NCBI RefSeq assembly: GCF_001612945.1
Contig: NZ_BDBK01000007.1
Span: 62,001 to 126,000 of the forward strand
Length of the DNA stretch: 64,000 bases
Direction of reading: 5' to 3'
From: Nocardia inohanensis NBRC 100128
Lineage (GTDB): Bacteria; Actinomycetota; Actinomycetes; Mycobacteriales; Mycobacteriaceae
Numbering within the stretch: the first letter of the stretch is position 1; each line of letters opens with the position of its first letter. The position numbers and the translations under genes were made by a program. The notes beneath the pieces are model-generated. The model saw nothing but the letters and a program-made list of their open reading frames with translations. It was not told the DNA's origin and did not search any database. Below are positions 15,238 to 23,985 of the stretch, one piece after another.

Positions 15238-17024
15238 CACACACCCACCTCCGCGGGCAGCAGCTTCGGCGATACCTCGGCGGGTTCGGGATCCTCGTCG
15301 ATATCTTCGCTTGTGCTGCCGCGGACTTCGACGATGTGATCGGCGGCAGCGAGCACCGACGGGCGGTGGCCGACCAGGACCACGGTGGCTCCGGCGCGGG
15401 CACGGGCGACCAGGGCCGCGAGGACCGTTGCCTCGCAGGCGTCGTCGAGGTGCGCGGTGGGCTCGTCGAGCAGGAGGACCTGGCGGGGGGCCGCGAGGGT
15501 ACGGGTCAGGGCGAGGCGCTGACGCTGGCCCAGGGACAGCCCTGCGCCTCCCGCGCCGACGGTGGTGTTCCAGCCGTCGGGGAGCTCCGCGAGTACCTCG
15601 TCGAATCCGGTTGCCGTGCAGGCGGCGTCGACCTCGGCCGTGCCCGCCGGTGCGCCGAGGAGTTCGAGGTTGGCGCGCAGCGTGCCCGGCACCAGGACCG
15701 GGCGTTGCGGGAGCCAGGCGATATGCGACCACCACTCGTCCGGGTCGAGGCCCGGCAGCGGGATGCCGTCCACCGCGACGGTGCCTCGATCGGGGGTGAT
15801 CAATCCCAGGATCGCCTGGAGCGCCGTGGATTTCCCGCAACCGTTGGGCCCGGTCAGCACGGTCACCGCGCCGGGGCGCAGCACGGCCGACAGGAGCGCG
15901 GGAGCCGCTCCGTCACGCGTGGCCACCGTCAGATCATGAATCTCGATGCGGCCGTGGAGCTTCCGCGGCACGGCCGCGACGGCTACCGGTTCGTCGCTAT
16001 CGGCGGCCGATCGATCGTCGGCGGCGGGCTCCAGGATCGCGAAAGCCTTTTCGGCGGCGGCCATTCCGTCCTGGGCGGCATGGAAGCGTTCGCCGACCGC
16101 GCGGAGGGGGAGGTACACCTCGGGGGCGAGGATGAGGGCGAGCAGCCCGGCGTAGAGGCCCATGTGGCCGAAGACCAGGCGCATGCCGATGGAGACGGCT
16201 ACCAGGGCCACGCAGAGGGTGGCGAGCATTTCCAGCACCATGGAGGAGAGGAAGGCCAGGCGCAGGGCCGACATGGTGCGGCGGTGCAGGTCGTCGCCGA
16301 GGGTGCGGACGCGGTCGGCCATGCTGCGCGGGGAATCACCCTGCCCGGCCCGGGTTTCGGGGCGGGCGGATTCGCGGCCGAGGGCGCGCAGGGTGGGCAT
16401 GCCGGCGAAGAGGTCGAGGAGTTGATCGGAGAGGCGGGTGGTGGCGGTGAGGGTTTCGGCGGCGCGGCCCTGGGTGAGCAGGCCGATGAGGATCATGAAG
16501 ATGGGGATCAGGGGCAAGGTCACGAGGATGATCGCGCCGGAGATCCAGTCATGCAGGGCGATCACGGTGAGAACTATCGGCGGAACCAGCGCCGAAAGCA
16601 GCAGGGCGGGAAGGTATCCGGCGAGGTAGCCACGCAGGCCGTTGAGGCCCGATCCGGCGACCACCGTCAATTCCGTTCGGCGGCGCTCCAATTCGCGCGG
16701 CGGCAGTTGTGCGCCCGCGGCCACGACGGCGCTCTCGAGTTCGGCGACGACCTGTGCGCCCGCGCGATGCGCGAGGCGGGACTGCCACCAGGTGGCCACG
16801 ACCCGGATCAGCACCGCGGTGGCCAGCACGACGAGTTCGGTTGCCCAGGAACCGATGTCACGCCGGGACGGGTCGGTGATCACCCCGGCCAGCACACTCG
16901 CGAGCGCCAGCCCCGCGATCACAATGCACACCGTGGTCAGCAGCGACAACGCGACGCTGAGTCCGAGATACCGCCTTGCCGAGTGCGCGTACCGCCACAG
17001 CCGCGGATCGATCGGCCGTCCCAT
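15237..17024 (-). CDS. cydD: Heterodimeric ABC exporter subunit CydD
   Basis: A 595-residue ABC half-exporter with an N-terminal six-helix domain and a C-terminal ATPase: Walker A GPNGCGKST (near 393), signature LSLGQRQRLALTRT, Walker B VLLLDEPTAHLDD, switch His in VLVGHRPS. Partner of CydC. It starts 63 nt after cydB, and a strong hairpin occupies that gap. GAGGGAGG lies upstream of its ATG. Confidence 0.94.
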   Translation of the reverse strand: MGRPIDPRLWRYAHSARRYLGLSVALSLLTTVCIVIAGLALASVLAGVITDPSRRDIGSWATELVVLATAVLIRVVATWWQSRLAHRAGAQVVAELESAVVAAGAQLPPRELERRRTELTVVAGSGLNGLRGYLAGYLPALLLSALVPPIVLTVIALHDWISGAIILVTLPLIPIFMILIGLLTQGRAAETLTATTRLSDQLLDLFAGMPTLRALGRESARPETRAGQGDSPRSMADRVRTLGDDLHRRTMSALRLAFLSSMVLEMLATLCVALVAVSIGMRLVFGHMGLYAGLLALILAPEVYLPLRAVGERFHAAQDGMAAAEKAFAILEPAADDRSAADSDEPVAVAAVPRKLHGRIEIHDLTVATRDGAAPALLSAVLRPGAVTVLTGPNGCGKSTALQAILGLITPDRGTVAVDGIPLPGLDPDEWWSHIAWLPQRPVLVPGTLRANLELLGAPAGTAEVDAACTATGFDEVLAELPDGWNTTVGAGGAGLSLGQRQRLALTRTLAAPRQVLLLDEPTAHLDDACEATVLAALVARARAGATVVLVGHRPSVLAAADHIVEVRGSTSEDIDEDPEPAEVSPKLLPAEVGV

Positions 17025-17044
17025 GTTCGACCTCCCTCAGGGCA

Positions 17045-17076
17045 CGCGGCCCCCGGCGGATTCGCCGGGGGCCGCG
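17045..17076 (-). terminator. Intercistronic hairpin between cydB and cydD
   Basis: A perfect 14-bp GC-only stem (CGCGGCCCCCGGCG at 17045-17058 with 17063-17076) and a 4-nt loop. No T run follows, so it more likely attenuates transcription or protects the cydAB message from decay than fully terminates. Confidence 0.6.
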
Positions 17077-17087
17077 CGTAAACCAGT

Positions 17088-18119
17088 TCAGTTCTTCGCG
17101 GTTTCCAGCGGCAGCCCGATGGACGGCGGGATCTGCTCCATGGTGAGCCGCTTGCGGAACACCCAGTAGGTCCACGCCTGGTAGACCAGCACCACCGGAA
17201 CCATGGCCACCGCCACCCAGCTCATCACCACCAGGGTGTAGTGCGTGGAGGACGCGTTGTCCACGGTCAGGCTGTACGCGTCGTCGATGGTGGAGGGCAG
17301 CACGTTCGGGTACAGGCACCCGAACAGCAGCGCGGTAGCCGAGGCGATGGTGACCGCGGTGCCGGTGAAGGCCCAGCCGTCGCGCCCCTGCGTAGCCGCG
17401 AATCCGGCCACCACGAGCCCGATCACGGCCAGGATCAACGGAATCCAAGTCCAGCCCTTGCCGTAGGCGAGCTGGGTCCAGATCCCGAAGACGGCGACCA
17501 CGACCGCGGTCGGCACGAAGATCTTCCGAATGATGGCCTGCGCGTCGTCACGGACCTCGTTGCCGGTCTTGAGCGCCACGAACACCGCCCCGTGCAGCAG
17601 GAACAGCAGCAGCGTGGTGAGCCCGCCGAGCAGCGCGTACGGGTTGAGCAGATCGAGCAGGTTGCCTTCGACCTGCTTGCGCTCGTTGAGCTTCACACCG
17701 TGCACGATGTTCGCGAAGGCCAGACCCCAGGCCAGTGCCGGCACCCAGGATCCGAACGCGATGGCCGCGTCGCACCCGAGCCGCCAGCGATCGTCGTTGA
17801 TCTTGCCGCGCCATTCGATCGCACAGGCGCGCACGATCAAGGCGACCAGGATCAGCAGCAGCGCCAGATAGAACCCGGAGAACAGGCTGGCGTACCACTC
17901 CGGGAACGCCGCGAACATGGCGCCGCCGCCGGTGAGCAGCCACACCTCGTTGCCGTCCCACACCGGCCCGATGGTGTTGAGCACGACGCGGCGCTTCACC
18001 TCGGAGCGGCGGCCGATGAGGCTCATCAGCATGCCGACGCCGAAGTCGAAGCCCTCCAGCACGAAGTAGCCGGTGAACAGGACGCCGATGAGCAGGAACC
18101 AGAACGTTTGCAGTGTCAT
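17088..18119 (-). CDS. cydB: Cytochrome bd oxidase subunit II CydB
   Basis: A 343-residue membrane subunit with about eight or nine helices. The N-terminus TFWFLLIGVLFTGYFVLEGFDFGVGML, VLNTIGPVWDGNEVWLLTGGGAMFAAFP and the C-terminal LPSTIDDAYSLTVDNASS are standard CydB. It forms the quinol oxidase with CydA. It starts 9 nt after cydA. Confidence 0.97.
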   Translation of the reverse strand: MTLQTFWFLLIGVLFTGYFVLEGFDFGVGMLMSLIGRRSEVKRRVVLNTIGPVWDGNEVWLLTGGGAMFAAFPEWYASLFSGFYLALLLILVALIVRACAIEWRGKINDDRWRLGCDAAIAFGSWVPALAWGLAFANIVHGVKLNERKQVEGNLLDLLNPYALLGGLTTLLLFLLHGAVFVALKTGNEVRDDAQAIIRKIFVPTAVVVAVFGIWTQLAYGKGWTWIPLILAVIGLVVAGFAATQGRDGWAFTGTAVTIASATALLFGCLYPNVLPSTIDDAYSLTVDNASSTHYTLVVMSWVAVAMVPVVLVYQAWTYWVFRKRLTMEQIPPSIGLPLETAKN

Positions 18120-18128
18120 CGCCGTCTC

Positions 18129-19604
18129 CTAGTAGGCGAACGAAAGCTTGTCGACGGACTCCCCGGTCATGCGTGGGGTGTCCGAATCATCGTGTGCCGG
18201 TTCGGGTCCCACGAGCACGTAGCGTCGCATCAGATAGAACCAGGCGACCGCGAGCATGCCGTAGAGCAGCGTGAACACGATGAGCGAGGTGAGCACGGTG
18301 CCCGCGGAGACCCCGGATACGCCCTGCTGCACCGTCATTCGAATGTGCTGATCACCGGTCGGGTTGGGCGCGACCACCCAGGGCTGACGGCCCATCTCGG
18401 TGAACACCCACCCGGCGCTGTTGCCCAGGAACGGCGTGAAGATGGCCAGGATGCAGAGCCACTGGTACCACTTCTGGTCCGGCATCCGCCCGCGCCGGGT
18501 GACCCACAATCCGGCCAGCAGCAACAGGATCGAGCCCGCCATGAACCCGATCATGGCGCGGAAGGACCAGTAGGTGACGAACAGGTTGGGCCGGTAGTCG
18601 CCGACGCCGTACTTCTCGTTGTACTCGACCTGAAGGTTCTTGACGCCCTTGAGTTCGACGTCGCTGAACTTGCCTTCGGCCAGGAACGGCAGCACGTACG
18701 GCACCTCGATGAGGTGGTCCACGCTGTCGCAGTTGTTGTGCGTGCCGATGGTGAGCACCGAGAAGTCCGGATCCACCTGTGTGGTGCACAGGGATTCGGC
18801 CGAGGCCATCTTCATGGGCTGCTGTTTGAACATCAGCTTGCCCTGGATGTCACCGGTGATGAAGAGCCCGAGCGCGGCGATCACGATCACCCACATGCCG
18901 AGTTTCCCGGCGGGCCGCCACAGGTCGCGAGCCTCCTCGACGAGCAGCGGATCGTTCAGGGCGGTGCCCTGCCGGACCTTCTTCACCATCCACCAGCCGG
19001 CGATACCGGCGACGAAGGTGCCGGAGGTCAGGAACGCGCCGGAGACCACGTGCGGGAAGGCCGCGAGGGTGGTGTTGTTGGTGATGACTTCCCAAATGCT
19101 TTGCAGCTCAGCGCGTCCGGTGTCCGGGTTGTACTTGGCGCCGACCGGATGCTGCATGAACGAGTTGGCGGCGATGATGAAGTACGCCGAGGCGTTCACG
19201 CCGATGGCGACCAGCCAGATGCAGGCCAAATGCACCTTTTTCGGCAGTCGCGTCCAGCCGAAGATCCACAGCCCGAGGAAGGTCGATTCCAGGAAGAACG
19301 CGACCAGCGCCTCCATGGCCAGGGGTGCGCCGAACACGTCGCCGACGAAGCGGGAGTATTCGCTCCAGTTCATGCCGAACTGGAATTCCTGCACGATGCC
19401 GGTGGCGACACCGAGCGCGAAGTTGATCAGGAACAGCTTCCCGAAGAATTTGGTGAGCCGGTACCAGCGTTCGTTCCCGGTGACCACCCAGGCCGTCTGC
19501 ATCACCGCGACGAGCGGGGCGAGACCGATGGTGAGCGGCACGAAAATGAAGTGGTAAACGGTGGTGATACCGAACTGCCAGCGCGCGACATCTACGGCGC
19601 TCAT
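18129..19604 (-). CDS. cydA: Cytochrome bd oxidase subunit I CydA
   Basis: A 491-residue heme subunit (b558, b595, d) that oxidises menaquinol and reduces oxygen with high affinity. Visible landmarks are the axial His18 in TTVYHFIFVPLTIG, ALMEALVAFFLESTFLGLW-type helix residues with the conserved Glu, and the EMGRQPWVV loop. The quinol-binding Q-loop is short, the form usual in actinobacteria. ATG 19604 is chosen because AGGGAGG precedes it; an upstream ATG 15 codons earlier has no ribosome site. First gene of cydABDC; two dyads lie upstream. Confidence 0.96.
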   Translation of the reverse strand: MSAVDVARWQFGITTVYHFIFVPLTIGLAPLVAVMQTAWVVTGNERWYRLTKFFGKLFLINFALGVATGIVQEFQFGMNWSEYSRFVGDVFGAPLAMEALVAFFLESTFLGLWIFGWTRLPKKVHLACIWLVAIGVNASAYFIIAANSFMQHPVGAKYNPDTGRAELQSIWEVITNNTTLAAFPHVVSGAFLTSGTFVAGIAGWWMVKKVRQGTALNDPLLVEEARDLWRPAGKLGMWVIVIAALGLFITGDIQGKLMFKQQPMKMASAESLCTTQVDPDFSVLTIGTHNNCDSVDHLIEVPYVLPFLAEGKFSDVELKGVKNLQVEYNEKYGVGDYRPNLFVTYWSFRAMIGFMAGSILLLLAGLWVTRRGRMPDQKWYQWLCILAIFTPFLGNSAGWVFTEMGRQPWVVAPNPTGDQHIRMTVQQGVSGVSAGTVLTSLIVFTLLYGMLAVAWFYLMRRYVLVGPEPAHDDSDTPRMTGESVDKLSFAY

Positions 19605-19621
19605 CCGACCTCCCTGCCGAT

Positions 19622-19637
19622 CTACGACATGACGTAG
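19622..19637 (-). promoter_or_regulatory. Dyad CTACGACATGACGTAG before cydA
   Basis: A 16-bp inverted repeat with two mismatched bases (one pair) lies 18 nt upstream of the cydA start codon, in the 5' leader or promoter. An operator for a repressor is plausible; the protein is unknown. Confidence 0.45.
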
Positions 19638-19695
19638 TAACTGGAACACTACGCCGACTGGTCTTCAGATCAACATGCGACGCGCCACAGTGTGC

Positions 19696-19707
19696 GGCAA
19701 ATTTGCC
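19696..19707 (-). promoter_or_regulatory. Palindrome GGCAAATTTGCC upstream of cydA
   Basis: A perfect 12-bp palindrome 92 nt before the cydA start codon, AT-rich in the middle. It does not match the mycobacterial CRP (TGTGA-N6-TCACA) or Rex consensus, so the binding factor is open. Confidence 0.45.
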
Positions 19708-19792
19708 AGCCTGTGACGAATCGGCTACCGAAGACCCCGGAACCCGGGCCGGAGGTCCACGGCGAGAGGGTAAACCGACTCTGCGGTCCGGG

Positions 19793-20716
19793 TTACCAAT
19801 CCGCGATACTGCCCGGCTGCGCGATCCCCTTGTCCACCATCGCGATGATCTCGGCGGCCTTGTCATTGGCCGACATGCGCAGTCCGTCCAGGGAATTCAC
19901 CCGCGCCGCCAGGGTGACGCTGGAAAGCATCCACACGCTGTCGGCGGTGATCAGATCGGCGGTGAAGAGCTGCTCGTACTTGCACTCCCAGCCCGCCTTC
20001 TCGGCCACGGCGTACAGCGCCCGCTGAGTCGTCCCCGGCAGCACGCCATTTCGCGCGGGGGGCGTGATCAGCTGGTTGTCGCGCTGCACCACCACGGTCG
20101 AGCGCGGCCCCTCCAGCACCCGATGCTCGGTGCTGGTGAAGATCACGTCATCGGCCCCCATCCGCTGCGCGAACCGCAGCGCCGACATATTCGTCGCGTA
20201 CGACAGGGTTTTCGCCCCCAGCAGCTGCCACGGTGCGGCCTGCGCCAGATCGACGGAGATGCCCCGGGACAGCGTGATGACCGAAACCCCCTCGGCCCGT
20301 ACCGTTTTCACCCGCTCGGCGACCGGCTGCACCAAAACGTATCCGGTAGTGGGCGCTTCGGCCCCGGACAGCCCGCCACCCTTATTGGCTGATGGTTTGC
20401 TGACGGCTTGCTCGCTCTCCCGGCCGCGCGTGAGCGTCATCCGCAGCATGCCCTCGCGCTCGCTCCCCCACTCCTTCGCCGCGATCTGCGCCGCCTTGCG
20501 CCAGGCATCCAGATCCGGCGCGGGCAGATCGAGAGCCTCCGCCGAGCGCCGCAATCGAGCCAGATGCAGTTCCAGCGAACACGCCGTCCCCTCCCGCACC
20601 AGCGCCGTCTCGAAAACCCCGTCGCCCCGCAGCGCGCCGATATCGTCCGCATACAGCAACGGCGCGTCCGGATCCCGGATCGCGCCGTCGAGTGTCACCA
20701 GAACCCGTTCCACCAT
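19793..20716 (-). CDS. pabC: Aminodeoxychorismate lyase-like PLP enzyme (class IV aminotransferase)
   Basis: A 307-residue fold-type IV PLP protein. It would convert 4-amino-4-deoxychorismate to p-aminobenzoate for folate synthesis. The N-terminal GDGVFETALVREG and the lysine in LGAKTLSYATNM (Schiff-base Lys of this family) are visible; DDVIFTSTEHRVLEGPRSTVVV matches the substrate side. Syntenic with M. tuberculosis Rv0812. A Gly/Ser-rich insert (SKPSANKGGGLSGAEAP) lengthens the middle. A branched-chain or D-amino-acid aminotransferase is the main alternative. Confidence 0.85.
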   Translation of the reverse strand: MVERVLVTLDGAIRDPDAPLLYADDIGALRGDGVFETALVREGTACSLELHLARLRRSAEALDLPAPDLDAWRKAAQIAAKEWGSEREGMLRMTLTRGRESEQAVSKPSANKGGGLSGAEAPTTGYVLVQPVAERVKTVRAEGVSVITLSRGISVDLAQAAPWQLLGAKTLSYATNMSALRFAQRMGADDVIFTSTEHRVLEGPRSTVVVQRDNQLITPPARNGVLPGTTQRALYAVAEKAGWECKYEQLFTADLITADSVWMLSSVTLAARVNSLDGLRMSANDKAAEIIAMVDKGIAQPGSIADW

Positions 20717-20723
20717 GCAACCG

Positions 20724-20729
20724 AGCCTA
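20724..20729 (-). promoter_or_regulatory. -10 box TAGGCT, leaderless start of pabC
   Basis: On the minus strand TAGGCT is followed by 7 nt and the pabC ATG, with no ribosome-binding site. Confidence 0.55.
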
Positions 20730-20850
20730 GGTGAACCGGCTCGCCGCCGAGCGGTAACACCGCGCGCAAATGCGTCAATCCACCTACTCCCACCAACTGT
20801 GGAAGCTGTGATGGTCGTCGCAATCGCGACAACCGGTTTGCCGGCGATGC

Positions 20851-20876
20851 GGGTAACTCACCGGGTACGTCCGGAA
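20851..20876 (+). repeat. 26-bp repeat, copy 2
   Basis: Second copy of the motif at 13179-13204 (three differences), in the divergent region between pabC and ygfZ, 96 nt upstream of the ygfZ start. The two copies flank the block cydABDC-pabC in the same orientation. Confidence 0.55.
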
Positions 20877-20959
20877 TCGGCGCCGCTCCGGACCGCCGGC
20901 ACGCCCGCGATAGCCGTGACGGCTCCCAGGCTGTGCGCCGAAGTCCCGGAGCGGCGGGA

Positions 20960-20965
20960 TAGTGT
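20960..20965 (+). promoter_or_regulatory. -10 box TAGTGT, leaderless start of ygfZ
   Basis: TAGTGT is followed by 6 nt and the GTG at 20972; no clear ribosome-binding site. Confidence 0.5.
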
Positions 20966-20971
20966 GGTGGG

Positions 20972-22087
20972 GTGTCCTCCTCGGTTGCACCCAGTCCGAT
21001 TCTGCAAGTTCCAGGGGCTGTCGCGGGGCTGCCGGAGTCACCGGATGCCGCGGTGGCGTGGCATTACGGCGATCCCTTCGGTGAGCAGCGCGCGGCGGTA
21101 CAGCGGGTGGCGGTGGTGGATCGCTCGCATCGGTTCGTGCTGACCATTACCGGTAAGGAACGGCTGAGCTGGTTGCACACCATCTCCAGTCAGCATGTCG
21201 CGAATCTCGGCGACGGCGAGTCGGCGGAGAACCTGGATCTCGATCTGAACGGTCGCGTGCTGCACCACTTCGTGCTGACCGATCTCGGCGGGACCCTGTT
21301 CATCGATACCGAGGCCCAGCGCGGGGCGGAACTGCTGGGTTTCCTCCAGAAGATGGTGTTCTGGGCCGATGCCAAACCCGAGGCCGCGCCCGACTACGCA
21401 GTGCTGAGCCTGCTCGGCCCGGAGGCGAGCGCGCTCGTCGAAACCCTCGGCATCCCGGCGCTTCCCGATACCTTGCGCGCGGTGGCGCTGCCCGGCGGCG
21501 GATTCATTCGCCGGATGCCTTGGCCCACCGCTGATTCCTTCGATCTGATCGTGCCGCGCGCCGAGCTCGCCGCGTGGTGGAGCAAGCTGCGCGACGCGGG
21601 CGCGACGGCCGCGGGCATGTGGGCGTTCGAGGCGCTGCGGGTGCCGGCGCTGCGCCCGCGCATCGGCATCGATACCGACGACCGCACCATTCCGCACGAG
21701 GTGAACTGGATCGGCGGACCCGCCGAATACGGTGCGGTGCACTTGAACAAGGGCTGCTATCGCGGCCAGGAGACGGTGGCCCGGGTGCACAATCTGGGCA
21801 AGCCGCCCCGGCATCTGGTGCTGCTGCATCTCGACGGTTCCGCCGACGGCCGCCCGGTCCCCGGCGATGCCGTCACCGCGGGCGGCCGCGCGGTCGGGGT
21901 GCTGGGCACCGTCGTCGATCACTTCGAATTCGGTCCCGTCGCACTGGCTTTGATCAAACGCAATATCCCCGTCGACACCGTCCTCGAGGCCGGTCCGTGC
22001 GCCGCCTCCATCGACGCCGATTCCATTCCTTCCCATGACGAGCCGCAGGCCGGCCGGCTCGCCGTCGAGAAGCTGCGCGGCCGGTGA
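20972..22087 (+). CDS. ygfZ: Folate-binding protein YgfZ/GcvT-like (Fe-S cluster maintenance)
   Basis: A 371-residue member of the GcvT-fold family with the YgfZ signature KGCYRGQE (residues 260-267; Cys262). YgfZ uses tetrahydrofolate and helps maintain or repair certain Fe-S enzymes. Syntenic with M. tuberculosis Rv0811c. The GTG start sits 6 nt after a TAGTGT box. The next gene overlaps by 4 nt. Confidence 0.94.
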   Translation: MSSSVAPSPILQVPGAVAGLPESPDAAVAWHYGDPFGEQRAAVQRVAVVDRSHRFVLTITGKERLSWLHTISSQHVANLGDGESAENLDLDLNGRVLHHFVLTDLGGTLFIDTEAQRGAELLGFLQKMVFWADAKPEAAPDYAVLSLLGPEASALVETLGIPALPDTLRAVALPGGGFIRRMPWPTADSFDLIVPRAELAAWWSKLRDAGATAAGMWAFEALRVPALRPRIGIDTDDRTIPHEVNWIGGPAEYGAVHLNKGCYRGQETVARVHNLGKPPRHLVLLHLDGSADGRPVPGDAVTAGGRAVGVLGTVVDHFEFGPVALALIKRNIPVDTVLEAGPCAASIDADSIPSHDEPQAGRLAVEKLRGR

Positions 22088-22749
22088 GCCGGACCGGACG
22101 GATCTCGGCGGTCTGCGTAGTGCACGCCGAGATCGAAGTGAATACCCGGGTGGGCCGCACCGCCATCGACAAACGCCCGGTGCCGCATCGGGTTCCGGTG
22201 CGCGCGCTCGGCCTGGACGGCGATCACGTCTGCGACACCAAGCATCACGGCGGCGTGCACCAGGCCGTCTACGCCTATGCCGAGGAGGACGCGCAGACCT
22301 GGTCGGCCGAACTCGGCCGCGAACTGCCCGCCGGCTGGTTCGGCGAGAACCTGCGGGTGCACGGCCTGCCGGTCAGCGATGCCGTGATCGGCGCGCACTG
22401 GGCGATCGGCGAGACCCTCCTGGAGGTGTCCGCGCCGCGCGTCCCGTGCGCCACCTTCCAGCAGTGGTCCGGTGAGCAGCAGTGGGTGAAACGGTTCACG
22501 CTGCAAGCGAATACGGGCGCGTATCTGCGGGTGCTCACCGAGGGCACGATCGGCGCGGGTGACGAGGTGCGGGTGGTGCACGTCCCGGAGCACGGCATCA
22601 CCGTGCGGGACATCTTCACCGGTGCGGATCTGACCAAGCTGGACACCTTGCTCACCGCAGAGCCCACCATCTCCGATGACATCCGCATGCAGGTCGAGCG
22701 GCATCGCCGCCGCCACACCAATGCAGCCGAGGCAGGAGTGCGCGCATGA
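22084..22749 (+). CDS. MOSC domain protein (YiiM-like)
   Basis: A 221-residue protein with a MOSC domain (about 20-165), the C-terminal fold of molybdenum cofactor sulfurases. KHHGGVHQAVYAYAEEDAQTW and GWFGENLRVHGL are typical, and Cys in SAPRVPCATFQ is the probable sulfur-carrying residue. A 3-alpha domain follows (about 175-215), as in YiiM, which handles hydroxylated purines with molybdenum cofactor. Overlaps the ygfZ stop (GTGA), so the two are coupled. Confidence 0.9.
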   Translation: MSRTGRISAVCVVHAEIEVNTRVGRTAIDKRPVPHRVPVRALGLDGDHVCDTKHHGGVHQAVYAYAEEDAQTWSAELGRELPAGWFGENLRVHGLPVSDAVIGAHWAIGETLLEVSAPRVPCATFQQWSGEQQWVKRFTLQANTGAYLRVLTEGTIGAGDEVRVVHVPEHGITVRDIFTGADLTKLDTLLTAEPTISDDIRMQVERHRRRHTNAAEAGVRA

Positions 22750-22837
22750 GCGGTCAGGCGCGGAGGCGCCGCTCCTCCACCCAGCGCTTGCGGAGCGTAA
22801 CCATGGAGCGCCCCGCCCATGCACGAAAGGAAACAGC

Positions 22838-23800
22838 ATGAGCGTGGATCTGGTCGAGGTGGTCCGGTCCGGTTTCCGCGAGTGCGTGCACCGCGGTTCG
22901 CTGGTGATCCTGCGCCCCGACGGCGACCCGCTGGTCGAGGTCGGCGCGGTGCACGGCCCGATCTTCCCGCGTTCCACCAACAAGCCGTTGCAGGCGCTGA
23001 CCCTGCTGCGCAATGGTTTCGAGCCCCTGGACCAGGCCGAACTGGCCGTCGCCACGGCCTCGCACTTCGGCGAAGCGGATCACGTGGAGCTGGTACAGCG
23101 CCTGCTGGATCGCTTCGGCTTCACCGAGGACGATCTGGAGTGCCCGCCCGACCTGCCCTTCGAGGAGCAGGCCCGGGCGCAGGCGCTGGCCGGGCGCACC
23201 CGGTCCAAGGCCACCCGCCGGATCTTCATGAACTGCTCCGGCAAACACGCCGCCATGCTCGCGACCTGCAAGATCAATGACTGGCCGACCCGCGGCTACC
23301 TCGATATCGGGCATCCGTTGCAGCAGGCCGTGCTGGCGACCATCGCCGATGTGACCGGCGAACCGGAGACCGATCTCGGCATCGACGGCTGCGGGCTGCC
23401 CATCGTCCCGGTCTCGCTGGTGAACCTGGCCCGCGCCTACGCCACCCTGGCGACATCGCCGGAAGGTAGCCCGGAACGCCGGATCGCCGATGCGATTCGC
23501 GCTCATCCCCGAGTGATTTCCGGCACGGACGGCCCCGATTTCCGGGTCATGTCCGCGACCCCCGGATTGGTCTGCAAGATCGGCGCGGACGGCGTGCACG
23601 CCGGCGCGCTCCCGGACGGCACGGCCTTCGCATACAAGATCGACGACGGCGCGGATCGGGCGCGACTACCCCTGACCTCGGCCATCCTGCAACACATGGG
23701 CATCGAATGGACTCCCGAGCACGCCGAAATGGCGGCTCCCGCGGTGCTCGGGGGCGATGCCCGGGTGGGGATCATCCGGGCCGTTCCGGGGCTGCTGTAA
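22838..23800 (+). CDS. Asparaginase II-family protein
   Basis: A 320-residue protein of the asparaginase_II family (PF06089 type): RSTNKPLQALTLL near the start, HFGEADHVELVQ, MNCSGKHAAMLATC and DGCGLPIVPVSLVNLARAYA. Family members are predicted to hydrolyse L-asparagine to aspartate; direct evidence in actinobacteria is thin. ATG 22838 is preceded by AAAGGA; the open frame runs 54 codons further but overlaps the MOSC gene. Possibly cotranscribed with ygfZ and the MOSC gene. Confidence 0.9.
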   Translation: MSVDLVEVVRSGFRECVHRGSLVILRPDGDPLVEVGAVHGPIFPRSTNKPLQALTLLRNGFEPLDQAELAVATASHFGEADHVELVQRLLDRFGFTEDDLECPPDLPFEEQARAQALAGRTRSKATRRIFMNCSGKHAAMLATCKINDWPTRGYLDIGHPLQQAVLATIADVTGEPETDLGIDGCGLPIVPVSLVNLARAYATLATSPEGSPERRIADAIRAHPRVISGTDGPDFRVMSATPGLVCKIGADGVHAGALPDGTAFAYKIDDGADRARLPLTSAILQHMGIEWTPEHAEMAAPAVLGGDARVGIIRAVPGLL

Positions 23801-23887
23801 CCCCCGCTCGACGCTGTGATCTTCCGGTCGCGACGGCCCGCGCGCGGCACTTCCACGGTTTCTCCCCCACTCCTGGAAGCGCGACCG

Positions 23888-23915
23888 CCTGACACACGCT
23901 AAAGTGTCTGTCAGG
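23888..23915. promoter_or_regulatory. 28-bp dyad CCTGACA...TGTCAGG
   Basis: A nearly perfect inverted repeat with 12 paired positions (one mismatch, one wobble) lies 88 nt after the asparaginase-family gene and 70 nt before DUF3073; an AT-rich stretch follows. It could be a terminator for the first or an operator for the second. Confidence 0.45.
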
Positions 23916-23985
23916 AAGATTATTAATTCGAACGGGGCCGCCAACAATCCCCAGGCCGCCCCGCAGTGACGCGAGGGGGTCAGCC

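Noticed and set aside
15238..15840. N-terminal extension of cydC by 201 codons
   Set aside because: Overlaps cydD in another frame and is Arg/Pro/Gly noise; the ATG at the cydD stop gives a normal-length CydC.
17241..19637. A 798-codon plus-strand frame opposite cydAB
   Set aside because: Composition is that of an antisense shadow; cydA and cydB are certain.
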